Both the position numbers and the translations under genes were made by a program. Of a DNA stretch of 64,000 nt, positions 39,901-53,488 are shown in pieces; the stretch's first letter is position 1, and each line of letters starts with the position of its first letter. The notes below the pieces were generated by a model that did not search any database, was not told where the DNA came from, and saw only the letters and a list, made by a program, of their open reading frames with translations. The stretch comes from Acanthaster planci (Eukaryota; Echinodermata; Asteroidea; Valvatida; Acanthasteridae): NCBI RefSeq assembly GCF_001949145.1, contig NW_019091438.1:534219-598218 (forward strand), read 5' to 3'.

Positions 39901-42900
39901 ATTTAAAACCAATATGCTGACTGCATGCGTCTCATTTATCTCCATCTGCCCCGGATGAGCGTGCAAATCGGTGCAGTTTCATTACCAATACAGAGGCCAA
40001 CGTCGGCAGAAAGGTAGAGAGCTGTGTCGCGTAAATGTCATTTACCGCGTTCACAATGAATGCCTTCGATCTCACGTCAGTAGGCCTATTTTAGAAGCAC
40101 ACCCAAATCTTTCCCTTTCCCGGGCAACACCCTAAAACATGTTTATAAACAGAAATACGTCAAGAAGGGCGTTAAGAAACGCATGCTTTGTATTATGTAC
40201 AGGGTGTATTAACATGACAAAGGGAGTCCTGATCTTGCTGAGATCCTGGCGCAGTTTTGAGTTGGTCCTTCCATGGACGGAGTTCAATGTCTTCAAATTC
40301 GCTGGTGACCATTTACGTGTATTAGTCATTTGCTTCCAAATTCGTTTCATTAACCACGTTTGGATACCAGTCTTAGTGGCGGCTGTCCAAACGGCAGGAG
40401 ATCGACGATGTGAACCGGGGTGGCATTTTTTTAGACAAGAGTGGCTGATTTCGTTTGTTCATGTTGACGTTTGTTCAGTGAACAGATGTTGCCCATGTTG
40501 GCGAATATTTTGCCCAGCTGTGCCATTTGCAAGTTAATCAGGGAGATTACTCAAGACGTATGTCGAGATCATGCTCACGGGACTTATTGTGCAGTGTGGT
40601 AAGCTTAGGAGCGGTGCATGACGTGTGGGACCACCGTTTACAGACGACGACCACGGTCACGAAGCAGGGTGCCAAGCTATGGTTGAGATATTAAATCGCT
40701 ACGTCAAATTTGTCGTGAGGATTAAGGGCAGAATGCAGATTGTCAAAGCATGGTCAAAGCAGCATAGCAGGGGACCGTGACGTCGTGCACGTGAGTTTGT
40801 TAACTTTTGTAAGAGGATTTACATATCAGACGGGAGCGACCGGTTGTAGACCTATTTTAAGACTTGACATAAATCTTTAACTGTGCGGAACACTTGAAAG
40901 GACATCGTGCCTCTTGGAAAATCGCAACGATGGGCTTTCCATCTCTCATTATATTCAAAATCCCCCTACCCAGATTTTGAAGAATTTAGGAGGTGTTGGC
41001 CTGTATTTTGTGTTTTGTATACCCCTGTACTAAATGAAACCCCAATTTGTCTTGACCATGAGAGTTGGGGGGTGAAGGGGGAATTCATCAAACCATAGAG
41101 CAAAGAACAGATCAAACCAAATCAGGGAGGAGGAGATAGGGTCTTTGGAACTCCCTGGACACTGTGAGAGCTTGACTAAATACATGTATATGAAAAAAGG
41201 CATCACGTTCCCACCTCATATAAAATACACCTTGCAGAGAAAAACAAACGGGATTAGCGGGCTCAATGGAGGTGTTAGTCAATAAAAGTTTTCTATGACA
41301 ATATTTCTACGATCGTTTGCCCATGCATCCATAGGCGGAGGACAGTGAATGTGTCTGTCCGGCCCCTTTTTCCGTCTGATGTCAGAATTCACTAAGTCCC
41401 CGGTGAATAAAATAAAAATTAGAGGAAGAATCTGAAGAAAAGGCCAACAGAGGGCGCCATTGACTGCCCGCAAAGTTTGGGATCTGCTTCTTCAAAGACC
41501 TGTACGGACTGCCAACTATTCAGAAAGGTCACCCTTGCCTTATACTGCACAGTTTGCTTCAGTGGTTTTAAAATAGCGAGCATTTTCTTCCAGTAGAAGT
41601 GTTCAGCATTCTTTATTTTGTTGTTTGCATGATATTTTTCCACACTGCAAATATTCTTTTGGATGTGTATTTACAGAAAACCCTAGTTTTGCCAAGCATC
41701 GGTTGGCAAAGTTTGTATTTGTGACGAGATGACAGAAACGTCTGTTTGCATATACATAATTCAATATTCATGTCCCATCACTGATAGTAATAAGAGATGG
41801 TGCTACATGAATTACAACAGAAGTTAAACCAAGACGATCGAAGCACCACTGAAGAACCGTGAAATACAGCATCTCGTGGGTGAGATGCATTTTAAACGGC
41901 CATGACGTGTGTTTACTTGAAAAACTTATCATTGGCGCAACCTTCTATTCTTTTTGTAAATATGAAAACTATTTGACACCCCTTTAGGCGAATCATCCTT
42001 ACAAGTGAACTTTAGCAATTAGTATTGAACCTGCTGTTTTCTGAGAAACGAGGGCGCCTTTGCGATAATGTCATTGCAAGAATTAAGACTGCTCACCGTT
42101 GTTTTCTTTTTTTGTTGTTGAAATTGTGCCCCCCAGAATGAGCTTATTACATCTTACGTGTTAGATACTTTTACCCAGTTCCCTACAGTCATGAACTGAA
42201 ACAACAACGAGTCAGCAAAGGAAAGAAAATTTAAGACAGGAAAATATCCAGGATGTTAATTATACAAATTCTTTAGCCCAAATACAGCGGGTAGCACACT
42301 TTTCTTTACTGTAACCAAAAAGTCACCCAAATGCCCCAATGGCACAACGAAAATCACAGTAAGATTAAATTGGACGCAATTGTGCATTTACGAGGACCGC
42401 ATTAAAAAGCTTATAAGCTGCGGTAAAAACAATATAATAATGCATGCACTGTCGAATGCACGACCACTTCTCGGTTGCTTTGTGTCAGTGAAATTGAAAG
42501 GTGCCTATTTAGCGCGATAATCTTTAACGGCATACATTTTTGGGGAAAGATACAAATCTCCATTGCATTGTTGCAGGTTAAAAGCCTCTAATATGTTGTG
42601 TGTTTTGTGCAAGGCACTTTGTACACGTTTTCTCGGAAATTCTTGAATAAAGCCGGCTGCGGCACGCATAGCTTGAACATCCCAGCCAGAAAACCCTGTT
42701 CTAAGTGGATTGACTTGTGCTCGACTATTGGTTAGAATAGGATTTGTTTCAGGCTATCAGGTCTTGAAGGTTTTCTTTCTCTGCTGAAAATATTTCGGTT
42801 TTTTGGAATCCTATTCCCCATACTACAGGAAAAAGCGTGCCTAAAATACGGTGTGAAGTGATTCATATGCGTTCAGACAATTTTCAAAGGTTTGAGTTGC

Positions 42901-45273
42901 CTTTGGTATTATCAAAATTGTCCATGTAATCTCATTTCCCAGTTCCTCGATCAACTTTCCCAAGTGTTTTTCACGGTTTTGAAAAACATATCAACAGTGC
43001 ATCCGGTGGGATGTTTTATGTCACTTGTCGCTGTGTTACCCTGCTTCCCATCATGCCTTGTGCGCCACATGCATTACTCAGCATCGGTATACAGTACATG
43101 TAAGATAACCATTCGCCTACCACTGTTCTGATATCACTGTTTCTCTTAATGATTTAGCTCCAGCTATTATATCCTCTGGCGGCGCGCGCCATTTCCCGCT
43201 GGGGGCGCCTCCAATATTCCGTCATATCAACCATTATCTCAGCGGCATGCTGGTCTCCAGGGACGTTTGTGCAAAGAAAAGGTGGCTCAGGTTTGAACTA
43301 ATATTTCAAGATTTCGTGGGCGATTTTTTTTTCAGCGCTGTTGTTTTCATTTCGTTAGTGTTCGAAGGGTTTTTATTCATAGTGAAAGACTGACCATGCG
43401 CCCAGAGGTGAAATAGGGCGTTATTTCTGTAGTTATATGAAACTATGAAGGACAAACATGTTTTGTAAACTCCTGGCACGACATAAAAGTCTTTTCCTCT
43501 TTCAATCCAGAATGTTTTTATAAAGGCAGCTGTTAAATTTTATCATTTGCTAGTAAAACGTTGCCCTCTGAAACCGTAAGAGTAAAGCAATGGGGACTTG
43601 AAGTAAACTCACTTTGAATTTAGATTGACATATGTAGTTTGAAAAAGAACCCCTTACAGTGGAAACCTGAGTGAAATCTCGATCTATTTGATTGATTCAG
43701 TTTCACTCGAATTTGCGTTGTCCCTATGGCTTCGATCGGAGATAGATAAATTTCATTTGAATAGAATGAATTTTCAACCTTTTGCAATGTAGAGACTACG
43801 AACTTGAGCTGGGTGGGAATCTCCCCATTTTATCGGAAGGTTTTTGTGCTGGACTTTGGCCATACCATACAATCGGCGATTGCCATGATCTAGAATATTT
43901 AAAAGCAAACTGCGGGCTGATATAGACTTATGGGTCAATGTAATTTTCTGCCCATCTTGCATTTTATATTGATTAATATTTCATCATTTCATTTTCCCCA
44001 GTGAATCTACGTTTTTGATGAATAAAAATGTATATGTAGGGCCCAATCAAACAAGTGTTAAACTGATCTAATACCCTGGGTAAAGTAAAGTAACCAAATT
44101 ATACATAAATATTAATACCCCAGCTTAGCACCTTCAAAGTATTCCTTAGAACGTTTGACCAATGATGGACAAAGGTTATGATCTAACATAATACGCACGT
44201 ACGTAAAGGAAACGTTGTTTAAACTTAATCGTTTTATTAATTCCGCCCGTCTTTAACATAATCTCATCAACGTATCATTCAACAGCTTTCCATCCTGACG
44301 TTTAAAAGCAAATTGCCACATGCTTGTTGGTGGTATTTGTTTGTCTTTGCTGTGTACAAATATGCTTCTAGATGTCGATTAATCTTGACAAAAATGGTAA
44401 ACTTATACCTATATCACTCATTTCAAAACGTGCTTGTTACTCATAAAATAAATTCAGCGGACTTCTTTTACACAATGTTATTGTAAATGATGTGCATATC
44501 GACATATTTTAATATGTATCGGGGACATTTCACCGTGTTAAATTCGTTCAGTATCCTACCCATGATACTGAATGACATGGAGTCTGAAGCACGAAGGCCT
44601 TACTTTCAGGGTAATAGCAGAAAATGGACTCGGAAGGTAAGCAATTAACACTCGGTGAAAGCAAGCCGTGAACATTAAAACGAAGCTGACATGTACGACT
44701 TGACTGGTAGGCTGTGTATGTCCTTGGTTAGAGCAAGCCGCCGCCAGGTCGCACTGAAGAGTAAAAAAAACGCTACATGTACATGACGTGTATGACTATA
44801 ATAAATATGACGTCTCGAGTGCCATTTCATAAGACAATTTGAGATGACAGAGGGTGAAAATGAACGTACCATTTTCTCTTTCTCTTGGCCCATAATTCAT
44901 AAGGCCAGTTCCATCCTTGTATCGGGGTAGTTTATATTAATTTTGGAGTAAAGTTTTTCAAGTAAAAATTTGGACGAGATGAAAATGGGGATTTTTGGGC
45001 TTTCCCCATTAATCTGAAGTGCAGTCACCTTGAATCGTGTATTTGGCATTGAGCACAAGTTTTGATTTTAGTTTGCTCCATATGAAGATTCTCTCAAGGA
45101 ATCTGTTCAGAATTCACAAGTATGAAGGACATCGTGAACAAATTCTTAGAATGTCTGTAAAGAGGGTCAACAAGATTTGAGTTTCCAGGATGTGAAAAAT
45201 TGCACAATGCTTTTAAAATGTTCAGTTGATGTAGTTATTTGCGGGAGAAACACAGGTGAAAGTCAGCAAGTCG
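36920..45273. other. Noncoding interval between cluster genes 1 and 2
   Basis: It carries the 3' ends of two convergent genes. AATAAA signals for the plus-strand gene occur at 37375-37380 and 37464-37469. A CTCF-like motif lies at 41444-41458. A CpG-rich patch at about 43175-43212 contains GGCGCGCGCC and an E2F-like TTTCCCGC. No open frame shows protein-like composition. I see no other gene. Confidence 0.55.
41444..41458 (+). promoter_or_regulatory. CTCF-like motif between cluster genes 1 and 2
   Basis: CCAACAGAGGGCGCC matches the bilaterian CTCF core (CCASYAGRKGGCRSY) at 14 of 15 positions by eye. Function is not shown. Confidence 0.35.
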
Positions 45274-46986
45274 TTAGAAGTACTCCCTGTCAGATGGCAT
45301 GTGGTTGAAAGCTCCAGCGACACTTCGACGGTCTATTCGCGAGTGAGTCGGTTGTGTGCTTGATGCATATCGTGGGGTGTCACTGGCAGTGCGCTTGGAG
45401 TTGTGATAAGCAAGAGTTCCCGCTAGAGAAATTCGGTCGAGACCGCTGTCATCGAAAGAAATGTTCTCCGCGTCCGGCGAATTCCGCTTCAGCCATTCTC
45501 GGATCCTCTTTTCGATGTCCTCGCTGCTGAGTTTCTGATTCAGTGGCGGGGCCGCTGCGTTGGAGTCGGACCCGGGTACGGTATCCGTTAGGGGCAGTTG
45601 GCGGTCTTGGGAGGAACGAGGACCAGGTACCCGTCGGATGGTGGAGTTGTGCTCGGTGCTGGCTGCGTCAACCGCGGAGAACTCCTCCTGCAACATCTCG
45701 ATGAAGATGAAGTCTGACTCCTGTCTGGTCGCGGAGCTCCTAAGGGAAGTGCTCCCGGAAGAGGAGGGGATTGTTCTAGTGAAGGACAGGGGACGATTGG
45801 CGCGTTTCGCCGGTGTCTTTGACGGGGACGCTCGTCCTGCGTTTGGGTTTTTCATGTACCGCGCTCTTTCTTGTTGCTGGTGGTGAAGTGGAGCGTTTGG
45901 GTTCGAAAGCCCCTTGATTCCCAAGGGTTCCATTTTCACTGATGCTGCTTCACTTTGCAGGTTACTGGGTGTCATGTTCGGTCTGCCCTCATTGAAAGAA
46001 TGGGGCCGAGATGGGTTTGTGTCTTCATTCCGGATCCGGTGCGGTGTGATAGGAGGGTCAGCAGAAACGCTAACCTTCAAGGGGGGATGATAGTTGAGCG
46101 ATTCGTGGGAATTGTGCATTTGGTGCACGGGTTGCCGCCAGCGACTCCCACCTCCCACCTGGTCTTCGTTCGCGCCGAATCTCATGGCGGGAACGGTAGC
46201 GAATTTCCTCCCCCCGCTGCTGCGGGGACTCCCGACGTGATTATCCTGGGGCTTTGCTTCCTTTCCGAAGCTCGGAGGTCGGTTTCTGGTCAAGCTCACG
46301 GCCGTCACACCACCGTTTTCTTTAGACCCTTCAAGGGTGATGCTGTAAATGTCTGGGGCTATCGTCTCTGTCGGTGAGCTGGGGGTTAAGTCCTGAAACC
46401 CGGCCGTCTGGCGGGCAATGCTCGCTGCTGGGTCCAGGGCTGCCTCCTGCTGCCGTCTGAGCTTTCTCTCCTGTCTCTCTCGTCGTCTCCTCTGCAAATC
46501 CTCGAAGACGTGAAGGAAGGTCCTGAGGAGCCAGTAGGTGATCTGAGCCGCCACCTTCCTGCGATCGCACAGGAAGGCGTGGCACTCCAGGAGGCTGTTT
46601 TCCGGATTGGAGTCGGTCCGGGTGATCATGGCAAAGACTTGGGGATTCTGCTCGTCGGCCACGCCATAGCAGACGTGGTGTATGGGTATAAGCACGTGCT
46701 TCTCCTTCCCGAAAGGGCCGTTGACGTCCAAGAAGTGGAATCCACTCTCAGTGATTTGCAGGACAGTCTTGGGAAGTTTGGACTGTCTGTCCTTCAGTTT
46801 CAACAACGTCTCCACCGACTCGTCGATGAACTCCCGGCCGTACTCTCCGCGGGCCGGGATCTTGCCCAGGTAGTGTACCTTGAACACGGGGCACTTCTCC
46901 ATCTGCTCTTGCTCTATGGGCACCACCAGTTTCTTGGAGATCTTCTTCTCCTCTTTCTTCCTTCTCAGGAGCGCCTTGGACGCCAT
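45274..46986 (-). CDS. PTB/PID-domain adaptor, FAM43/PID1-like (cluster gene 2)
   Basis: A single coding exon on the minus strand of 570 residues; stop TAA at 45274-45276. I place the start at 46986 (CGAAATGGCG). It gives a short basic N-terminus, MASKALLRRKKEEKK, like the paralogues. The frame stays open 25 codons further to an ATG at 47061, whose extra residues look like UTR. One PTB/PID domain spans about 31-167: FKVHYLGKIPARGEYG, IPIHHVCYGVADEQNPQVFAMI, LLECHAFLCDRR and the last helix YWLLRTFLHVFEDLQRRRRE. It resembles cluster gene 1 more than gene 3. The tail of about 400 residues is Ser/Pro/Asn-rich and disordered. It includes a helix EDIEKRIREWLKRNSPD near 500 and ends RRSVAGAFNHMPSDREYF. 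It is likely a cytoplasmic adaptor; partners are unknown. Long antisense frames over it are composition artefacts. Confidence 0.85.
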   Translation of the reverse strand: MASKALLRRKKEEKKISKKLVVPIEQEQMEKCPVFKVHYLGKIPARGEYGREFIDESVETLLKLKDRQSKLPKTVLQITESGFHFLDVNGPFGKEKHVLIPIHHVCYGVADEQNPQVFAMITRTDSNPENSLLECHAFLCDRRKVAAQITYWLLRTFLHVFEDLQRRRRERQERKLRRQQEAALDPAASIARQTAGFQDLTPSSPTETIAPDIYSITLEGSKENGGVTAVSLTRNRPPSFGKEAKPQDNHVGSPRSSGGRKFATVPAMRFGANEDQVGGGSRWRQPVHQMHNSHESLNYHPPLKVSVSADPPITPHRIRNEDTNPSRPHSFNEGRPNMTPSNLQSEAASVKMEPLGIKGLSNPNAPLHHQQQERARYMKNPNAGRASPSKTPAKRANRPLSFTRTIPSSSGSTSLRSSATRQESDFIFIEMLQEEFSAVDAASTEHNSTIRRVPGPRSSQDRQLPLTDTVPGSDSNAAAPPLNQKLSSEDIEKRIREWLKRNSPDAENISFDDSGLDRISLAGTLAYHNSKRTASDTPRYASSTQPTHSRIDRRSVAGAFNHMPSDREYF

Positions 46987-48568
46987 TTCGAAGTCATAAA
47001 CGTACTTCACGATGAAAATTTGAATAGATGTTTCCCCTGGTATAGGTCGTGCCGTACCCACGGAGTAGCACCTTCACCGTGTCCTGGCGCACCTGTTTTT
47101 TTTACAGGTAGGCCCCATAGTCTGGCTCTGGTTGGTACCGCGGTATTGTATTTACAATCCGGATCATGGCGCCATTGTTATGCAAGGACCTTTTCAATTG
47201 ACTCTCACGTCTTTTTTCTGAGTACTCGGTACAGGAAATGTACGGGCCACTAAGCATCGAACAAAAACTTTTCGTGTTGCGGCCTCATACATACGTGACA
47301 TCAGCAAAACACACTGCAGAGATGGCAGACGGTGGTTCGATGAAGTTTTGAGCGATATGCTTGTTGTCAAGTAAAGATTTTCCCTGCGGCTGTTTCGGTT
47401 CGTGTTCAGAGTTTGGAAAGTGATCTGCCTATTTTTTTTTTGGTTTTTTTGCCTCCTCCTTTAGGTTGACGGAAAACTTAAACTAGATCATTAGATACCG
47501 TGTTCGTGTTTAAGTCAAGTGTTTTAGAATGTAAAGTATCGGTGTCTACGGGAAACAAGTGATTTTTTACTCGCTGGGATTCTTTCAATTATGTCTTGCC
47601 AACAACTATTGCGTCGTGTAATTGATAAAATGACTGTATTATGTTGCTATACTGGCAGTTTAACAAAAACAGAACAGTCGTCAGGACAGTGTTGCGCCAG
47701 CATGACATGATTCACACACCGCATGACGTTTTCATGTTACTATGCGCAGCTAAAAAAGTTGTTGCAACTCATGGTTTCCGTACACAGTCGCCAAAAGTGT
47801 GTGGAAGCATTCTGAAAAGTTTTTGTGCTTTTCTTTTGTCGTTAAAAAGTACAGAGCACACTTAATGATGGCAATACATCATTGTGATCGATAAAAACAT
47901 TTAGATATTCAAAACATTAAGTGAAAATAAACAAAGAACAGAAAGAAACCAACCCCCTAAAAGACCACAAAGACCACCGAGAAACAAAAAAGTCAGTGTT
48001 TCTGAAAGTCCTGACTGGCTACTCCCAGTTGATTTTAGATCATATTTATGAGTGTCATTCCTTTCTGTCACAACAGATTGAAATCATGATATTTTTGCTG
48101 CATCTCGACAGGAAAAAAATGCTCTTGACGATTCTAGGCCAAACCAAGGGCCTCAACCAAATTATACAGCTTTTTGTTACAACATGCCCAAATGGCGCCT
48201 GAGATAAAAACATATGCAAACAAGGCGACCGCGTCGACTAAAGAGGAAAAGTTGACCCAATGCAAAGAAATTCGAGCTAGAGGTTGACGCTTTAATAAGC
48301 TCTTCAAATACCGATGGTGAAGGATGATACGGACCCCATACAGGGGGAATGTGAGAGAGTGAGAGGGTACAATCAATGTGTTGGGCATGGGGATTGACGT
48401 CATAATAACCCCTGTGGCAAAGCGTCAGAAGAGTGCACCCACTTCCCTATTCTTTCCCGCCAGATTTTTTTTCGGTCGGCGTAAAATGTGATCTGCCATT
48501 CCCAATCCACGCTAATTGTGAACCTCTCCCTGATTCTTGATTCTAATACTTCAAAGTGATCCAAAGTA

Positions 48569-49200
48569 AAAACAAACAAACAANNNNNNNNNNNNNNNNN
48601 NNNNNNNNNNNNNNNNNNNNNNNNNNNNNNNNNNNNNNNNNNNNNNNNNNNNNNNNNNNNNNNNNNNNNNNNNNNNNNNNNNNNNNNNNNNNNNNNNNNN
48701 NNNNNNNNNNNNNNNNNNNNNNNNNNNNNNNNNNNNNNNNNNNNNNNNNNNNNNNNNNNNNNNNNNNNNNNNNNNNNNNNNNNNNNNNNNNNNNNNNNNN
48801 NNNNNNNNNNNNNNNNNNNNNNNNNNNNNNNNNNNNNNNNNNNNNNNNNNNNNNNNNNNNNNNNNNNNNNNNNNNNNNNNNNNNNNNNNNNNNNNNNNNN
48901 NNNNNNNNNNNNNNNNNNNNNNNNNNNNNNNNNNNNNNNNNNNNNNNNNNNNNNNNNNNNNNNNNNNNNNNNNNNNNNNNNNNNNNNNNNNNNNNNNNNN
49001 NNNNNNNNNNNNNNNNNNNNNNNNNNNNNNNNNNNNNNNNNNNNNNNNNNNNNNNNNNNNNNNNNNNNNNNNNNNNNNNNNNNNNNNNNNNNNNNNNNNN
49101 NNNNNNNNNNNNNNNNNNNNAAACACCCCAACAACCCAACAAACAAACAAACAAACAAACACCCCAACACCCCCAACAAACCCAACAAACAAACAAACAA
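48569..49200. other. Assembly gap inside a CAAA / AACACCCC simple-repeat region
   Basis: Bases 48584-49120 are N (537). Both edges are AAAC repeats; the right edge also has AACACCCC-type units up to about 49200. Frames read through the Ns are meaningless. Confidence 0.97.
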
Positions 49201-49935
49201 AAAACAATGTCTGCCGAAAGCTGTGGCATTTAAATGAACAATGTTGAATTTTAATTGTTCAAGTGTATATTGGTATCACCTTCCAGACACATCCAATAAC
49301 TTTTTTTTTTTTTTAATATACCGGGTCACAAATGAACAGGGCAACGGTTGGAGGGGCTTGCGTGTTTTGCTGCATAATCTTTCAAGAACTAAAATAACGC
49401 ATCAGGTATTTTAATACGTAGTGCACTGCCCAGATTAAATAATCGCCAGTCACACAACCATTTTCAACAACGGAACTTGTCAACAATGTTAATGGGACGG
49501 TGTTGCAAACCTTGCCCGGCATAATGTCTTCAAAGTTTGTAAACCTGCTTGATTCCAAGAAGCAGGAGGGACTAATTTTCACCCGTGCCACGTACCGCTT
49601 TGTACTATAATAATTATAACTTGGCATGGACTTTTTTCGACGTCAGTGTGACTATTGGTGTCGATAATGATTACCGATGGAAATTGGGACCGCAATGGAA
49701 ATAAGTTAATTTAACTTTTTAATTTAACTGCGTCATCCCTACCGGTAATATTTCTACTCTTGGGAATCTTTGAGTTTGCTTTTCTTTAATTTATTTTTAT
49801 GTAATAATATTGTGTGGAAATAGTGAATAAATCAAAACAAATCAAATCAATGAGGTTCACTTTGTTCACTTTGTACATGAACATATGTACATGTATACCG
49901 AACGTCTTCGGATTCATGCAGTGCCAACGACCTGT

Positions 49936-49950
49936 CAGCAGGGGGCGCTA
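49936..49950 (+). promoter_or_regulatory. CTCF-like motif between cluster genes 2 and 3
   Basis: CAGCAGGGGGCGCTA, preceded by T, matches the CTCF core closely. TATAAAG follows immediately. Function is not shown. Confidence 0.4.
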
Positions 49951-52194
49951 TATAAAGCAATTCGACACTATCACAATGGCTTGTGAAATGCATTTAAGTG
50001 TACACTGGATGATTTGCCGTGGCTTTCTGAGATTGCATTTTTTTTCCTTTGCCGTGTACAGAAAGGGTTACAAAGTGAGATGAAGTTCAATATCACGCTA
50101 TTACTCTGCACAAGACTATTATGTTTAAATCAAAAGTGTCAAAGCACATCGCCACTACTTTATGTTATATACATGAAGTGTGACCATGGTAACGAAATTC
50201 CATTGCTGGTCATTTACACAGTGCCCGTGTCAATGGCAGGATGCAGGCTGCGACAGTCATAAATCCCAATGCCAATTTCCGCCACTAAAGGGGGGCCATT
50301 GGGAATGAAACATAGCTGAAGTCGTCTCTGATCAGTTATGTGTTAGAATGTGCCAATGTGTTCAGTTATGGTCTGATCGAAACACAAGTGCAACAAGCGA
50401 GCGATTACGAACTCATTTCTACAGCTGCATAGCTTGATTGTTCTTCACTTTAGGGGAGAAATTATGCTTGAACGGCAAGGGCTACCACAAATATACGCAG
50501 ACTGACGTTTACAGTGGTAGTTGTTTTTGCAAGATTTCAAGGAATGAACTTTTTGACAGGAGAGAAAAGTACGTCGGCCCTTTCCCACGTCACGCTTTCT
50601 TTCTTTCTTTTTTTTTTAACTTCCCCTTGCCCGACATATCTTGCATGAATATCTCGCACTGGGGTTATATAGCAGTCAACCCTACCGTACCGTCATCAAG
50701 GTATAAAACGGCTGAAAGCACAATAGTCACTGGGAGCGCGACAATTCACCATAGTAAGCCGACCGTGAAGACAGCCATCTAATTTTTTTCTCCCCCATCG
50801 AATGCCACGTAGTGTAGAGGCTTTCGAATCGCCATAACGAAGTATGTACACACGGTGGGGCGCGCAGTCAGAATCAATAGCTCTTAACATGGAAGTATGA
50901 GTGGACAGTGCAGCTGCCAATGTGAAGACCGCATCCTCTCACAACCACACATGGAACCCCTTACCTCTGAGTGTACCGCCCCGTTTGAAATCTGGACAAC
51001 CTACTCCAACTGCTACACGATTCCAGAATTGCAGGCTTTCGTCACAATTCTAGTCTGAATTGTGGTATGTCGACAGCATAAGGAAAGAATAACCCTCCGA
51101 CATAGCATCGCCATTATTGCTCGCCTCGTGTCGGAGATCAAGACGCCGGACCGCTTGGTAAGCTTTCATGTTTTACAAATGATCGTAGATCATATTAATA
51201 GGGCCACTGCTTTACGGGTTCCATTGCACATGAAGTTTGATTCTCGAGGGCAGAGCTGAATATTATGTGCTGTTACTGCCGTAACCAATGAGTCTAGTTA
51301 TGCCAAATCCACCCAAGTGGCTTGGCACATTCCGTACTAAATGTCATTTTATACTGCAAACTGCAATACAGTCTGACAGTGAAACTGTATATGTTACGAA
51401 TATACAAAAGCCAACATTAAACACATACGAGGTGTCATGTCACAGGTCCGTCATGGGGTTTAATGTAACATGGCTATGGCCCGTTCAATCAAATTCTGGC
51501 TACGTAATTTATACATGTACATCTCCCGTCCATTACAACTGCTGCTGTGCCGTTGGTCCATTAGTTTTCTGTGCGGGCACCTCGTAGTGAGCCTAACGGT
51601 CAATTTCAGTAACATCATAAGGGTATTATGTACATGTATTACTGCGAGACCTCCATTATCATTAACAAGACACATACGCATTCGTTCGCCAGTGAATTTA
51701 ATTACAGTGTACTTGTTTAATCATCACTCCTTTTCGAATTCAGGCAGCACGTAATTGAAGTTAGAAAATGCCAGGGCTAGTAATTTGCAGAAAATTATCA
51801 TGAGAGGTGCTTCGTCCTGTTGTTATTGTTTGCATTTTTAAGTAACAGAAATAATGCAACCGTGCATTATTTCGGGGTGTGGTCAGAATATGTCATGAAA
51901 ACTGATAGGTTCCCCATCAACTTGTTTTGTCCCAGAGCAGGCCCGGCAAATGAGCGACGTCAAAATGGCTTGTAAATGAGTCAGACACGTGTGGTAGAAA
52001 TTATCGACCGGTCTGCATATTAATATCAACATGGCTGCTCTATTTTTCTCGCGAAATGACAGCTGCAAGTGAGACAGTTTTCTTCGATTTTTCGGAAGCG
52101 CTGATACCAAAATTGCAACTGGCTGCTTTTGGTTTGTGAAAACGCAGACGGTAATGTTTAACTAACAAACGTTACTGGTGTGCATTCTAAAGGC

Positions 52195-52465
52195 AAAAGA
52201 ATGAAAAACTCACTCTTGAAAGGAGTGCATCCCTCATAAATCCACTTGAAAAGAGTGAGAACCACTCTAGAAAAGAGTGAAAACTACCTCAAAAGAATAA
52301 AAATTACTCAAAGAGAAGCCATAGTTGTCCTTTAAATGGTTCCAGAAAGACTGAATATTTTGCTCTTTTTTAAGTGATACTGTCTCTTTTTAGAGTGGTT
52401 TCCATTCTTTTGGAGTGGTACATTTAAAGGATTTGCTCCTCCCGAGGGTGAGTTTTCACTCTTTT
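52195..52465. mobile_element. Inverted-repeat element with CACTCTTT/AAAGAGTG motifs
   Basis: AAAAGAGTG-type words dominate the left half and ACTCTTTT-type words the right half. The outer ends AAGAATGAAAAACTCACTCTTG and CGAGGGTGAGTTTTCACTCTT are imperfect inverted repeats. It looks like a non-autonomous palindromic MITE. The boundaries are approximate. Confidence 0.6.
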
Positions 52466-53488
52466 GCAGAGAGTGTGTCCATTATACAAAGTCTGAGTCA
52501 CGTTAATAACGGTTGTTTAAATTTAGCAGCAGTTTGTAATCTTAACCACATCCCACACTTTGGACTCCACTGCATGAATCTGAACCGAACTCTTCCCATT
52601 CCACATAATGCTGAACAACACTACTTTAAAGAAAATATAGCCGCCATCTTGTTTTATTCATATTATCCATGTGTGGTTGTTTCAGTATTGCTGAAGTTTC
52701 AAGAAAGGTCAGGTGAGGTTAAAATCGAATACTGACGCTTACTACTCGAACAGATTGTGTCGTTTCTCCTTTCATGAGAAAAGTCAAGGCGATACTTTTG
52801 TAAAATAGCCGCCGTACCCATTGATTCAGATAATGGCGAAATACGTCAAGTCCTGTTCCCATACTAATGAATGTTTTTTCCACTCGTGTTATGTAACTGT
52901 CGTATAGATCCTTGTCGTTTGATTTATCTTGAAATAAATTTCAGGCAATTTCAAATCCCAGTAACTTTCCGGACCAAATTTTATTCCCCCTAGGTTTCAA
53001 TCAGTGCTGCATGTTGCGCTCGCGCTGCCCTTTGAGGGACGAGGCCATTCACATGTCGTGGATACAAGGATGTCGTTAACCGCAGTATAGTTTTCACCAT
53101 CCGCACCTGGGCGAGTAGTACCTGACGCAGCATGAATGGCAGGAATTGTGAATGTCACGTGATGCGTGTTCCACCAATCAAATGACAAGAATCTGTGTGG
53201 CAGTTTTAGCAAAGAAACTATACCCGGTTTTTTTGGGGGGGGGGGGCTACACGGTGCATAGATTGCCTGTCGACCATACCACCAATCTTTGAAACAAAAT
53301 GCCGTCCCTATCGTAACGTCTTGCTGCGAATTCATATTTCAATTCGTCAACCCGCCTCATACGGTAATTTTATGCTTTCTTTTTCCATACAGGCATGAAA
53401 AGTAGAAAAAAATGAACATTGAGCCCCCCCCTATATAAATGGGAAGGGCAATTTGGACAGCTGTGTACATCACTAGGTAGCTTCTAGC

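Noticed and set aside
40139-40537. 132-codon open frame between cluster genes 1 and 2
   Set aside because: It is rich in Cys and Trp with no conserved pattern and no support from neighbouring exons.
46987-47061. 25-codon longer start for cluster gene 2
   Set aside because: The downstream ATG gives the same basic start as the paralogues and has a good context; the extra residues look like UTR.
46510-47253. Plus-strand open frame of 247 codons
   Set aside because: It lies antisense to the PTB domain of cluster gene 2. The minus strand has the clear domain, so the long frame is a G/C composition shadow.
48400-49233. Several long frames through the N run
   Set aside because: They exist only because Ns carry no stops; the real edges are simple repeat.
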